In this document: piece after piece, positions 7,514-15,456 of the stretch | How the letters are laid out: each line of letters begins with the position of its first letter | Numbering within the stretch: position 1 is the first letter of the stretch | NCBI RefSeq assembly: GCF_030122805.1 | Contig: NZ_CP126080.1 | Location: 1,369,001-1,433,000 of the forward strand | Length of the DNA: 64,000 bases | Reading direction: 5' to 3' | Source: Mesobacillus sp. AQ2 | Lineage (GTDB): Bacteria > Bacillota > Bacilli > Bacillales > Cytobacillaceae | Notes under the pieces: generated by a model | The model's input: the letters and a program-made list of their open reading frames with translations, nothing else | Databases searched by the model: none | Told to the model about the DNA's origin: nothing | Position numbers and translations under genes: made by a program

Positions 7514-8198
7514 TCAAATAGAAACATTCATCGGCCAGTACCATATCCTTCAAGGAGTATCTTTTGAGGTGCCGAAAGGCGAAGTGACGGTACTTCTTGG
7601 CCGTAATGGCGCCGGGAAGACAACGACCCTCAGGACCATCATGGGATTGAATCCGGCTGCCAAGGGATCTGTTTTATATAAAGGTGAGGAAATCAAGAGC
7701 CTGCCAACCTACACAATCGCCAATAAAGGAATCGGTTATGTGCCCGAAGATCAGGGGATTTTCGCTGACCTGACCGTCGAAGAGAACATCAAGGTGGCAG
7801 TCAAGAAAGAAAATGATGAAACCAGTCAGCGGCTTGACTGGATACTGGATCTGTTCCCTGACTTGAAAAAGTTTTGGAACAAGCCAGGCGGACTACTTAG
7901 CGGAGGGCAAAAACAAATGCTCTCGATCGCCAGGGCCTATGTAAATGACAATGAATTGCTGCTGATTGACGAGCCAAGCAAGGGCCTTGCCCCGATTGTC
8001 GTCGAGAAGGTCATGGAATCGATCCAGCAAATGAAAGAAAAAACGACCATCATCCTCGTGGAGCAGAATTTCATGATGGCCAGCACGATTGGAGACAGCT
8101 TCTACATTATTGATGATGGCAGGACGGTTTCGAACGGTTCAATGAATATTCTGCGGAATGATGAAGAAATGAGAAGGAAATATCTCGGGATTGCCTGA
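7491..8198 (+). CDS. Liv-type ABC importer ATPase (LivF family)
   Basis: This is the second ATPase of the importer, 235 residues. It has Walker A GRNGAGKTT (37-45), the LivF-type stretch GIGYVPEDQGIFADLTVEENI, signature LSGGQKQMLSIARA, Walker B LLLIDEPSKGLAP, and switch His replaced by Gln in ILVEQNFMM, as is normal for LivF. The GTG start at 7491 is chosen because GGGAGGG lies seven bases upstream and the protein then begins STLLKLDQIETFIGQ, in line with family N-termini. The open frame reaches further upstream only inside the preceding ATPase gene. The permease gene follows after 17 bases. Confidence 0.93.
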   Translation: MSTLLKLDQIETFIGQYHILQGVSFEVPKGEVTVLLGRNGAGKTTTLRTIMGLNPAAKGSVLYKGEEIKSLPTYTIANKGIGYVPEDQGIFADLTVEENIKVAVKKENDETSQRLDWILDLFPDLKKFWNKPGGLLSGGQKQMLSIARAYVNDNELLLIDEPSKGLAPIVVEKVMESIQQMKEKTTIILVEQNFMMASTIGDSFYIIDDGRTVSNGSMNILRNDEEMRRKYLGIA

Positions 8199-8215
8199 GA
8201 AAGGGGGAAGCAAGT

Positions 8216-9076
8216 GTGGATGTTTTGATAAACCTGAGCCTTAACGGCCTTGCCACAGGAATGCTGGTCTTTCTTCTGGCAGCCGGTCTCACTTTGATTT
8301 TTGGCCTGATGGATGTGCTTAATTTTGCCCATGGCGGCTTGTTTGCCTGGGGAGCCTACAGCGGGATTTGGATTTATACATCGACAGGCAGCTTTCTTAC
8401 CGGAATCATTGGTGCCATCCTTACGGGGATGATTCTTGGAATCGTGACGGAACGGTGGATCATCAAGCCGGTATACGGCAACCACGTACAGCAAATTTTG
8501 ATCACGCTCGGTTTGATGCTTGTTTTATCCGAAATGTTAAAAGTCGTCTGGGGACCGAACCAGATTTCAGCAGCCACGCCTGATTATCTGTCTGGCAGCT
8601 GGGAATTCGGCGGAATCATCATCATCAAATACCGTGTCTTCATCATTGCCGTCGGATTCGCGGTGTTTCTCGCCGTCCAATATTTGCTGAAGAAAACAAA
8701 GATCGGTCTCGTTGTTCGTGCGGGTGTCATGAACAAAGAAATGGTCCAGTCGCTGGGAATCAATATTCAGAAGGTCTTTATGTTTGTATTCATGATCGGA
8801 GCAGGCATGGCGGCACTTGGAGGCATGCTGTTAGGACCTTATTCCGGAGTGATTTATGCCGATATGGGCATGGAGTTCGCCATCCTGGCGTTCATCGTTG
8901 TCGTCATCGGCGGCATGGGCAGCTTCACAGGCTCGGTGATGGCGGCAATTTTAGTCGGTCTGTCAGGTTCTTTCATGGCCTATTATGTACCGGACCTGGC
9001 ACTGGCTGCGAACATGCTGCTGATGGCAGTCGTGCTTATTTTCAGGCCTCAGGGCTTGTTCGGGGCAAAGGGGTGA
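8216..9076 (+). CDS. Liv-type ABC importer permease (LivH family)
   Basis: This 286-residue inner-membrane permease has about eight hydrophobic segments. It begins DVLINLSLNGLATGMLVFLLAAGLTLIFGLMDVLNFAHGG; the GLMDVLNFAHG segment is the LivH family hallmark. Near the C-terminus, VVVIGGMGSFTGSVMAAILVG is the loop that contacts the ATPases. The GTG at 8216 follows AAAGGGGGAAG. It pairs with the LivM-type permease encoded next. The substrate cannot be told from the permease. Confidence 0.92.
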   Translation: MDVLINLSLNGLATGMLVFLLAAGLTLIFGLMDVLNFAHGGLFAWGAYSGIWIYTSTGSFLTGIIGAILTGMILGIVTERWIIKPVYGNHVQQILITLGLMLVLSEMLKVVWGPNQISAATPDYLSGSWEFGGIIIIKYRVFIIAVGFAVFLAVQYLLKKTKIGLVVRAGVMNKEMVQSLGINIQKVFMFVFMIGAGMAALGGMLLGPYSGVIYADMGMEFAILAFIVVVIGGMGSFTGSVMAAILVGLSGSFMAYYVPDLALAANMLLMAVVLIFRPQGLFGAKG

Positions 9077-9083
9077 AGCGGAA

Positions 9084-10094
9084 GTGATAAAGATGTTTTC
9101 AAATCGCATGAATATATTGTATTTACTTGCTGCCGTGTTTTTGGCTGTTCTCCCTTTTGTCTATGACTCAAGGAGCATGCTCATCCTGCTCTCGCAGGTT
9201 TTCATTTTTGCCGTGCTTGCGATGAGCTATGACATCCTGCTCGGATACACGGGCATTGTCTCCTTCGGACATGCGATGTTTTTCGGGATCGGTGCTTACA
9301 CGGTTGGTGTCTTCATGAAAAGATTCGAACCGGAAACGAGCTATTTTTTGCTGGCCGTATTGGTCACGATTTTACTTACAGCACTTGTCAGTTATTTTGT
9401 CGGCCTGCTCACGCTAAGGCTGAAAAGCCATTTTTACGCGATGCTGACGCTGGCCTTTGCCGGGTTGTTCCTCGTGCTTGCTGAAAAATGGCGGACAGTC
9501 ACATATGGAAATGATGGATTCACATTCAGAGTCCCGGACTTTTTAAAGGACCGGACGGATTTTTACCTGATTTGCCTTGGCTCCATGGTGATTGTGTTCA
9601 TCTTATTGAAAAGGTTCACGAACTCGCCGCTCGGAAAGGTGCTTCAGGCCATCCGGGAAAATGAGCAAAGGACGGAGTCACTGGGATACAGCGTCCTGCA
9701 GTATAAGGTCATTGCAAGTGTGGTGTCCGGAGTGATTGCCGGGATCGCAGGAATTTTGTATGCCGTCTCCCTCAGGTTTGTCAACACGAGTGTATTCACG
9801 ATGGATATCACTCTCGACGCCTTGCTGATGACGATCATCGGCGGAGTCGGAACGCTAGTAGGTGCCATCATTGGCGCCGGGATCATCGAATTCTCCCACC
9901 ACTGGCTGACAGAACTGGCAAAGGTCCACTGGATCTTTGAAAGATGGATCATCTTTTTTGGAATCATTTATATACTCGCTGTCATGTTCTTCCCGATGGG
10001 GATTGTCGGTTCCTTAAAGAAGTTGAAATTCAGCAGGAAAAAGAAAGCACCTGCTTCCTTAAATTCGGATGCCGTCAGTCAGGGCGAGTCATGA
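9084..10094 (+). CDS. Liv-type ABC importer permease (LivM family)
   Basis: This is the second importer permease, 336 residues. Multiple membrane segments are present with family motifs LGYTGIVSFGHAMFFGIGAY (about residues 52-71) and TIIGGVGTLVGAIIGAG near residue 250. A basic cytoplasmic tail (LKKLKFSRKKKAP) follows. The GTG start at 9084 lies seven bases after the LivH stop. The stop TGA overlaps the ATG of the following small gene (ATGA at 10091-10094), so these two genes are translationally coupled. Confidence 0.92.
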   Translation: MIKMFSNRMNILYLLAAVFLAVLPFVYDSRSMLILLSQVFIFAVLAMSYDILLGYTGIVSFGHAMFFGIGAYTVGVFMKRFEPETSYFLLAVLVTILLTALVSYFVGLLTLRLKSHFYAMLTLAFAGLFLVLAEKWRTVTYGNDGFTFRVPDFLKDRTDFYLICLGSMVIVFILLKRFTNSPLGKVLQAIRENEQRTESLGYSVLQYKVIASVVSGVIAGIAGILYAVSLRFVNTSVFTMDITLDALLMTIIGGVGTLVGAIIGAGIIEFSHHWLTELAKVHWIFERWIIFFGIIYILAVMFFPMGIVGSLKKLKFSRKKKAPASLNSDAVSQGES

Positions 10095-10273
10095 TGGAGA
10101 TGCAGCAAGTCACCTCATTCGTGCTCCGCTTCCAGCTTACAGACATTGAAGCCGGAAGCGGCAAAAAATATTGGCGTGTCAAAGTTACCCATGTTCAGGA
10201 TGAAAAGGAAGCCTTGTTTCAATCAATCGATGAGGCGATGGCTTATATCAAGGGAATTGTAGGAGAATGCTAG
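10091..10273 (+). CDS. 60-residue protein of unknown function in the importer operon
   Basis: The ATG overlaps the stop of the permease gene (ATGA), and the open frame of 60 residues ends at 10273. The sequence, with SFVLRFQLTDIEAG, KYWRVKVTHVQ and FQSIDEAMAYIKGIV, is soluble and predicts a beta-beta-beta-alpha arrangement: strands 8-17, 27-36 and 41-46, then a helix 47-57. There is no signal peptide and no metal-binding cysteine pattern; the only Cys is the last residue. I do not recognise the family. Tight coupling between permease and KAS III-like gene suggests an accessory role in the same pathway. Confidence 0.6.
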   Translation: MMEMQQVTSFVLRFQLTDIEAGSGKKYWRVKVTHVQDEKEALFQSIDEAMAYIKGIVGEC

Positions 10274-10317
10274 TTTTACAGGCAGAGAATGAGCCATTTG
10301 CAAGGAGGGCTGAATAC

Positions 10318-11334
10318 GTGCAGATCGGGATTGTCAGCACAGGAATCTATCTTCCGGAAACATATATAACAGGAAGGGAAATTGCTCGGGCAGCAGGAAT
10401 TCCGGAAATGGTTGTGGAAGAAAAAATGGGAATCAAGAAAAAGCCTGTTCCTGGTCAGGAAGACCATACATGTGAGATGGGAATCAGGGCTGCAAAGACG
10501 GCAATCGAAAAAGCGGGTATCGATCCGATGGAGATTGATCTGGTGATCTATATCGGTGAGGAATACAAGGAGTATCCATTATGGACTGCCGGAATCAAGC
10601 TTCAGGAAGAAATCGGCGCTTATAATGCCTGGGCATTTGATACAGCATTGCGTTGCGGGACGACAGTCATGGCATTGAAACTTGCCAGGGGCATGATGCT
10701 GTCCGACCCTGAAATCAAAACGGTGCTGCTGGCTGGCGGCTATCGGAACGGGGATTTCATCGACTACCAGAATCCGCGGACCCGCTTCATGTACAATCTC
10801 GGAGCAGGCGGCGGGGCGATTTTACTGAAAAAGGGCCATCAGGAAAATCTGCTGCTCGAAACAGAAATGATTACTGACGGGTCTTTTTCCGAGGATGTCG
10901 TCGTGGTTGCAGGGGGAACGAAAAATCCGCTTTCGGCAGAAAGTCTGAAGCGGGGTCTTTATCAGCTTGATGTCCTCGATCCACAGGGAATGAAAGAAAG
11001 GCTGGAGCAAAAGTCGATGGCCAACTTCCTGAAGGTCATCCGTCGGTCCGTGGAAAAAAGCGGTTTTTCAGAAAAAGATATTTCATACATTGGGATGCTG
11101 CATATGAAGCGTTCCGCGCACCAGTTTGTTTTACAGGAATTAGGACTAGGTGAATCCAATTCTATTTATCTCGAAGACTATGGACATATCGGCCAGATTG
11201 ACCAGATCCTGTCGCTGGAACTGGCTGAAAAGGCAGGAAAGCTGAAGGACGGGGATATTGTAGTCCTTGTCAGTGCCGGGATCGGCTATGCCTGGGGAGC
11301 AACAACTATACGCTGGGGGAAGGGTGAAGCTTGA
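10318..11334 (+). CDS. beta-ketoacyl-ACP synthase III-like condensing enzyme
   Basis: This 338-residue protein has a thiolase-fold of the FabH/HMG-CoA-synthase type. The N-terminus VGI-like IVSTGIYLPETYIT, the nucleophile region DTALRCGTTVMAL (Cys113, FabH Cys112), and the C-terminal DGDIVVLVSAGIGYAWGATTIRW all match. FabH uses Cys-His-Asn. Here alignment gives His262 (in GMLHMKRS, lacking the HQAN box) and His290 (in EDYGHIGQ) in place of Asn. It is therefore probably not the housekeeping FabH but a special acyl-CoA condensing or cleaving enzyme. The GTG at 10318 behind AAGGAGGG is preferred over the ATG at 10267, which would overlap the preceding gene. The next gene starts directly at the stop. 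Confidence 0.82.
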   Translation: MQIGIVSTGIYLPETYITGREIARAAGIPEMVVEEKMGIKKKPVPGQEDHTCEMGIRAAKTAIEKAGIDPMEIDLVIYIGEEYKEYPLWTAGIKLQEEIGAYNAWAFDTALRCGTTVMALKLARGMMLSDPEIKTVLLAGGYRNGDFIDYQNPRTRFMYNLGAGGGAILLKKGHQENLLLETEMITDGSFSEDVVVVAGGTKNPLSAESLKRGLYQLDVLDPQGMKERLEQKSMANFLKVIRRSVEKSGFSEKDISYIGMLHMKRSAHQFVLQELGLGESNSIYLEDYGHIGQIDQILSLELAEKAGKLKDGDIVVLVSAGIGYAWGATTIRWGKGEA

Positions 11335-12237
11335 ATGGAGAAAACGGCTTTCGAATTGAAAAAAGTTGATTTGCCTAATGGTGAAAGCATTGCTTATCGG
11401 GAACGGGACGGCGGCGTGAAAAACGTGCTGCTGATCCATGGAAACATGACATCATCAAAGCATTGGGATGTGCTGATTGATCAGATGGATCCGGAGTATA
11501 AAGTGTATGCGATGGACATGAGGGGATTCGGCGGCTCGAGTTACCGCAAGCCCATCATGTCAATCAAGGATTTTTCCGATGATGTAAAGCTGTTTGTCGA
11601 CGAAATCGGGTTAAATAATTTTTCACTTGTTGGCTGGTCGACAGGTGGTGCGGTAGGAATGCAGTTTGCTGCTGATTATCCTGGCTATTGCGAAAAACTG
11701 GTGCTGCTCGCCTCTGCGTCAACAAGGGGTTACCCGTTCTTCGGAACGAGTCCGGAAGGCTTGCCTGATCTGGACAATCGACTTAAGACGTATGATGATG
11801 TTAAGGCGGATACCGGAAAAACGATTGCTGTCCAGACTGCATACGACGGGCAGAATAGAGGATTTTTAAAGGCGATGTGGAATATGTTGATCTATACCGA
11901 GCGTCAGCCGGAAGCAGCACATTATGAAGAGTATGTCGATGATATGCTGACACAGCGAAATCTGGCAGAGGTCTATCATTCTCTCAATAGTTTTAATATC
12001 AGTGGTGTTGATAACGGTTTGGGGATGGGGACAGATCAGGTAAAGGATATCCAGATTCCTGTCCTAGTCCTCCGAGGTGACCGCGATCTTGTTGTCACAA
12101 GCAAGATGGCCGACGAAATTGTCGAGGATTTTGCAGGTCGTGCAAGATTTGCAGAGTTGAAGAATTGCGGCCATTCGCCACTAGTGGATGATTTGGATCA
12201 GCTGCTAAGGCATATCGATGGATTTTTAGCAGAATAG
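11335..12237 (+). CDS. alpha/beta-hydrolase fold enzyme
   Basis: This 300-residue cytoplasmic hydrolase has oxyanion-hole motif LLIHGNMTSSKHWD, nucleophile elbow VGWSTGGAVG (Ser near residue 105), acid residue region VLRGDRDLVV, and catalytic His in NCGHSPLVDD. Similar enzymes cleave esters, lactones, thioesters or C-C bonds of beta-diketones; the substrate is not evident. It starts at the base after the stop of the KAS III-like gene, and the SDR gene begins 12 bases after it. The three are thus parts of one operon with the importer. A thioesterase or C-C hydrolase role in an acyl-CoA pathway is an inference. Confidence 0.85.
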   Translation: MEKTAFELKKVDLPNGESIAYRERDGGVKNVLLIHGNMTSSKHWDVLIDQMDPEYKVYAMDMRGFGGSSYRKPIMSIKDFSDDVKLFVDEIGLNNFSLVGWSTGGAVGMQFAADYPGYCEKLVLLASASTRGYPFFGTSPEGLPDLDNRLKTYDDVKADTGKTIAVQTAYDGQNRGFLKAMWNMLIYTERQPEAAHYEEYVDDMLTQRNLAEVYHSLNSFNISGVDNGLGMGTDQVKDIQIPVLVLRGDRDLVVTSKMADEIVEDFAGRARFAELKNCGHSPLVDDLDQLLRHIDGFLAE

Positions 12238-12249
12238 GAAGGTGTTTTT

Positions 12250-12990
12250 ATGAGACTGCAAGATAAAGTAGCGATCATTACCGGAGGGGCAAATGGGATT
12301 GGCCTTGCCGCAGCGAAAACCTTTGTGCGTGAAGGCGCACGGGTGGCAATGGCGGATTTTGATGAGGAAACAGGATCACAGCGCGCAGCCGAGCTCAAAG
12401 CAGAAGGCTATGAAGCAGCCTTTTTCCAGGTGAACGTCGCTGATAAGGATAGCGTGGATTCGATGGTAAAGGATGTTCTGTCCCATTTTGGCAAGATTGA
12501 TATTCTTGTAAATAATGCAGGCATCACAAGGGACGGGATGCTGCACAAACTCGCTGTGGAGGATTTTCAGAAAGTTGTTGATGTCAACCTGACAGGCGTC
12601 TTCCATTGCGCCCAGGCCGTTGTCCCGGCAATGGTCCAGCAGGGATCTGGAAGAATCATCAATACCTCTTCCGTCTCCGGCATTTACGGCAATGTCGGCC
12701 AGACCAACTACGCAGCAACAAAGGCGGGGGTTGTCGGGATGACGAAAACCTGGGCAAAAGAGCTCGGCCGCAAAGGAATCAACGTCAATGCCGTCGCCCC
12801 AGGATTCATTGAGACCGGCATGACAGCTAAAGTACCGGAAAAGGTGATTGAGCACATGAAAATGCTCGTCCCGCTCGGCAGACTGGGCTTGCCCGAGGAT
12901 ATCGCGAATGCCTACCTCTTCCTGGCCTCAGATGAATCAAAATATGTGAATGGCACCACCCTCCATGTGGACGGCGGAATCATGATGTAA
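12250..12990 (+). CDS. SDR-family oxidoreductase, FabG/PhaB-like 3-oxoacyl reductase
   Basis: This is a 246-residue classical short-chain dehydrogenase. It has the cofactor motif TGGANGIG (residues 11-18), the NNAG motif in ILVNNAGITRDGML, catalytic Ser in NTSSVSG, and YxxxK in YAATKAG. The C-terminal VNGTTLHVDGGIMM closes the fold. The sequence is close to FabG and acetoacetyl-CoA reductases, which reduce 3-oxoacyl thioesters with NADPH. The context of a KAS III-like enzyme and a hydrolase suggests a beta-hydroxy/beta-oxo acyl-CoA step. It is the last gene of the operon that starts at 5410; a strong terminator follows. Confidence 0.87.
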   Translation: MRLQDKVAIITGGANGIGLAAAKTFVREGARVAMADFDEETGSQRAAELKAEGYEAAFFQVNVADKDSVDSMVKDVLSHFGKIDILVNNAGITRDGMLHKLAVEDFQKVVDVNLTGVFHCAQAVVPAMVQQGSGRIINTSSVSGIYGNVGQTNYAATKAGVVGMTKTWAKELGRKGINVNAVAPGFIETGMTAKVPEKVIEHMKMLVPLGRLGLPEDIANAYLFLASDESKYVNGTTLHVDGGIMM

Positions 12991-12995
12991 TGTTG

Positions 12996-13024
12996 AAAAA
13001 GCGCACTTGCTGCGCTTTTTTTTA
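12996..13024 (+). terminator. terminator of the importer/SDR operon
   Basis: AAAAAGCGCA pairs perfectly with TGCGCTTTTT over 10 bp with a 5-base loop, followed by more T. Confidence 0.93.
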
Positions 13025-13060
13025 TTTTGAGAAGACGTCGAAATTGGAGAGTAAATATTC

Positions 13061-13216
13061 CAACCGGGAATATATTTGCTGCAACCGTTAAATAAATCAT
13101 CCCAACCGTATAATAAATTGTCTCAACCGTTAAATAAATCGAGCCAACCGTTAAATAAATCCTCGAGCCGTGAAAAAACCTTCCAACTGGTAAAAAAATT
13201 CGATTCCACCGGTATT
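13061..13216. repeat. intergenic array 1: about eight units of 21 bp
   Basis: CAACCG recurs at 13061, 13082, 13103, 13124 and 13145, exactly 21 bp apart. Degraded copies follow (GAGCCG 13165, CAACTG 13184, CCACCG 13206). The central units read CAACCG-TTAAA-TAAAT followed by five variable bases. The array occupies most of the gap between the operon terminator and the next gene. There is no open frame on either strand that is supported by a ribosome binding site. Confidence 0.85.
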
Positions 13217-13373
13217 AAAACTAACTATTCCCACACCAAATGGCCAAAAAGCTCCCTAAAATACCAAAAATGCATTGCACTTCCAACCTTTTCAGTCTGC
13301 CGATAATCAGTTTTTGGGGGTTAACTTCCCTCCAAAAGTGGTAAATGGTATAAAAAAGATTGAGGTGCTGTAC

Positions 13374-13706
13374 ATGGAAGAGCAAAAACAGAGGTATTAC
13401 TTCAATATAGAAAGCGGCGAGGTGCTGGATACGCCAGCAGATCAGGAGGGCCATTTCTTCACGTTGATCGCGACAGGAGAGGAAATCAAGGATCTGCGCG
13501 AGTACCTGGAAGTGAACTATAAAGCAGACTGGGCGACTTACGGGAATTCCCATCTGCACCCTTTCAAGGACCCGGATCGCGAGCATGCAGAATATGACAT
13601 GGCCTTGAAGGAGATTTACGCAATGGTTTACAGACTTGGCGATGCCGAGGCAAAGAATCATGTGAGGAATATGGGCATCTTATCAGAAGAAGAGTTAATT
13701 AAATAA
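13374..13706 (+). CDS. conserved-looking 110-residue protein of unknown function
   Basis: This soluble protein starts MEEQKQRYYFNIESGEVLD and contains HPFKDPDREHAEYDMALKEIYAMVYRLGD. It is acidic, without membrane segments or cysteines. I do not recognise the family with certainty. The ATG at 13374 is chosen because GAGGTG lies eight bases upstream and the extension to an earlier ATG at 13275 runs through non-coding-looking sequence. It is a single-gene unit between repeat array 1 and its own terminator, and its link to the flanking island is not evident. Confidence 0.7.
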   Translation: MEEQKQRYYFNIESGEVLDTPADQEGHFFTLIATGEEIKDLREYLEVNYKADWATYGNSHLHPFKDPDREHAEYDMALKEIYAMVYRLGDAEAKNHVRNMGILSEEELIK

Positions 13707-13714
13707 GCGACCCG

Positions 13715-13747
13715 AACACCATGGCCATCCAGGCTGTGGTGTTTTTT
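13715..13747 (+). terminator. rho-independent terminator
   Basis: AACACCA-TG-GCC pairs with GGC-TG-TGGTGTT with a small internal loop and is followed by six T. Confidence 0.8.
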
Positions 13748-13755
13748 GCATTCGA

Positions 13756-13788
13756 TGTAACTATCCTGTAACTCCCAATCTTTAAAAT
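13756..13788 (+). promoter_or_regulatory. SARP-type direct-repeat promoter of the acyl-CoA ligase gene
   Basis: TGTAACT at 13756-13762 is repeated at 13767-13773 (11-bp period). The -10 hexamer TAAAAT begins at 13783, nine bases after the second repeat. Motif, repeat spacing and distance to the -10 are identical to the element at 5328-5360, so both promoters are probably read by the same activator, most likely the regulator encoded at 944-4174. Confidence 0.7.
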
Positions 13789-13822
13789 AAAACCCATCAC
13801 GTCGAGAGAGGGAGAGATTGCG

Positions 13823-15334
13823 GTGAGGTGGGAGCTCGATTGGCTTGAATCAAGAGCGAGATTGACACCGGACGCTGCTGCGATTGCTGATGCCGGTACA
13901 GATCAGGAATGGTCGTTCAGGGAAGTCAATGAACGAGCCAAGGCGATCGCGGCATGGATGCAGGGAATTGGTGTCAAAAAAGGCGACAGGATTGCATTGC
14001 TTGCGCCGAACGGGGTCAGTTACTTCGATTTAGTATTCGCCTGTGGGAAAATTGGTGCTATTTTTGTGCCGTTGAACTGGAGGCTATCGGTGGATGAATT
14101 AGCCTTTATCATACAAGACAGTGAGCCGGCGCTGCTGGCGTTCCATTCGAAATTCACAAAAGAAGTGACGATGGTCTGGGATCAAGCAGGCCAGTGCATC
14201 CAAATCAATGGTTCACACTATCAGGATTTGATTACTAGTCCGAAGCAAATCCAGCCTGTCGATCTGGATGAAGAAGACCCGCTGGCGATGATTTATACAG
14301 GAGGGACGACCGGAAAGCCAAAAGGTGCCGTTCTGTCACATCGAGCGATCATCTGGAACAGCATTTCGACCATTGCGAGCTGGAACCTGACAGATGAAGA
14401 CAAGACAATCACCTATTTGCCTTTATTTCACACAGGCGGGCTGAATGCTCTGTCAATCCCCATCCTGATGGCAGGTGGGACGGTCGTGCTGGGGGATGAA
14501 TTTACTCCTGAAAAAGCGATTGAATATTTGATCAGGCATAAATGTACGATCGTATTGTTTGTGCCGACGATGCACCACATGCTAGTAAAATCAAAAGAGT
14601 TCCAGCAAGCGGAATTCAGGGATATGAAATTGTTTTTATCTGGCGGGGCTCCATGCCCGCTGGATATCTATGAAGCTTATAAAAAGAAAGGCCTGGCCTT
14701 CAAAGAGGGATACGGCCTGACGGAGGCTGGCCCGAATAATTTTTTCATCGATCCTTCAGATGCGGATGTCAAAAGAGGTTCGGTCGGCAAACCGATGTTA
14801 TTCACCTCCATCAAGGTCATCAGAGACGACGGAAGTGAAGCGCCAGCCGGTGAAATCGGCGAGTTAGCGATCAGGGGCAAGCATGCCTTCTCGTATTATT
14901 GGAAAAATGACATCGCGACCGAAAATGCCTGGAAAGATGGATGGCTCCACACCGGCGACCTTGCCAGACAGGATGAAGAAGGCTTTTTCTATATCGTCGG
15001 CAGGAAAAAGGAGATGATCATCACAGGCGGAGAGAATGTTTATCCCCTGGAAATCGAGCACTGGCTAAGCTCACATCCTTCCATCCTGGAAGCCGCGGTA
15101 ATCGGTGTCCAAGATGAAAAATGGGGTGAAGCCGTGACGGCATTCATCGTCCTTGAAAGAGAAGCAGCGTTAAGCGGAGATGGGGTAAAGGAATATTGCA
15201 GAAAAAAGCTGGCTGGCTATAAAGTGCCGAAACAGATCCACTTTATCACCCACATGCCAAAAACGCATGTCGGGAAAATTGACAAAAAGCAGTTAAAGGA
15301 AATAGCCAGTAAAAATCAGAAGCCAGTCAGCTGA
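13823..15334 (+). CDS. acyl-CoA ligase (AMP-forming synthetase family)
   Basis: This 503-residue enzyme activates a carboxylic acid to the acyl-adenylate and then to the CoA thioester. The P-loop-like motif TGGTTGKPKG is at residues 159-168. A5 is YGLTEAGPNN, A7 is GWLHTGDLARQDEEGF, A8 is GRKKEMIITGGENVYPLEIE, and the catalytic lysine lies in the C-terminal MPKTHVGKIDKKQLKE. Family neighbours include long-chain, benzoate and O-succinylbenzoate ligases, so the acid is open. The GTG start follows GAGAGAGGGAGAG. The promoter has the same SARP-type box as the ABC-importer operon, suggesting that it activates the imported substrate. Confidence 0.9.
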   Translation: MRWELDWLESRARLTPDAAAIADAGTDQEWSFREVNERAKAIAAWMQGIGVKKGDRIALLAPNGVSYFDLVFACGKIGAIFVPLNWRLSVDELAFIIQDSEPALLAFHSKFTKEVTMVWDQAGQCIQINGSHYQDLITSPKQIQPVDLDEEDPLAMIYTGGTTGKPKGAVLSHRAIIWNSISTIASWNLTDEDKTITYLPLFHTGGLNALSIPILMAGGTVVLGDEFTPEKAIEYLIRHKCTIVLFVPTMHHMLVKSKEFQQAEFRDMKLFLSGGAPCPLDIYEAYKKKGLAFKEGYGLTEAGPNNFFIDPSDADVKRGSVGKPMLFTSIKVIRDDGSEAPAGEIGELAIRGKHAFSYYWKNDIATENAWKDGWLHTGDLARQDEEGFFYIVGRKKEMIITGGENVYPLEIEHWLSSHPSILEAAVIGVQDEKWGEAVTAFIVLEREAALSGDGVKEYCRKKLAGYKVPKQIHFITHMPKTHVGKIDKKQLKEIASKNQKPVS

Positions 15335-15416
15335 AAAAAGAATTTAATTTTATATGAAAAACTTTTTGAGTTATGCAACAGAATCAACTAAACTTCCTGC
15401 CATCACATCACCAATC

Positions 15417-15456
15417 AAAAGCATTTCAGCCAGCATTAGCTGACTGGAATGCTTTT
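15417..15456. terminator. bidirectional terminator between ligase and MFS genes
   Basis: AAAAGCATTTCAGCCAGC pairs with GCTGACTGGAATGCTTTT (18 positions, two mismatches) with a short loop and a T-run on the plus side. It covers the 3' end of the convergent MFS gene, whose stop codon (15426-15428) lies inside the stem. Confidence 0.85.

Noticed and set aside
13076..13306. Open frame across repeat array 1
   Set aside because: It consists of translated repeat units (LNKSSQP type) without ribosome binding site.
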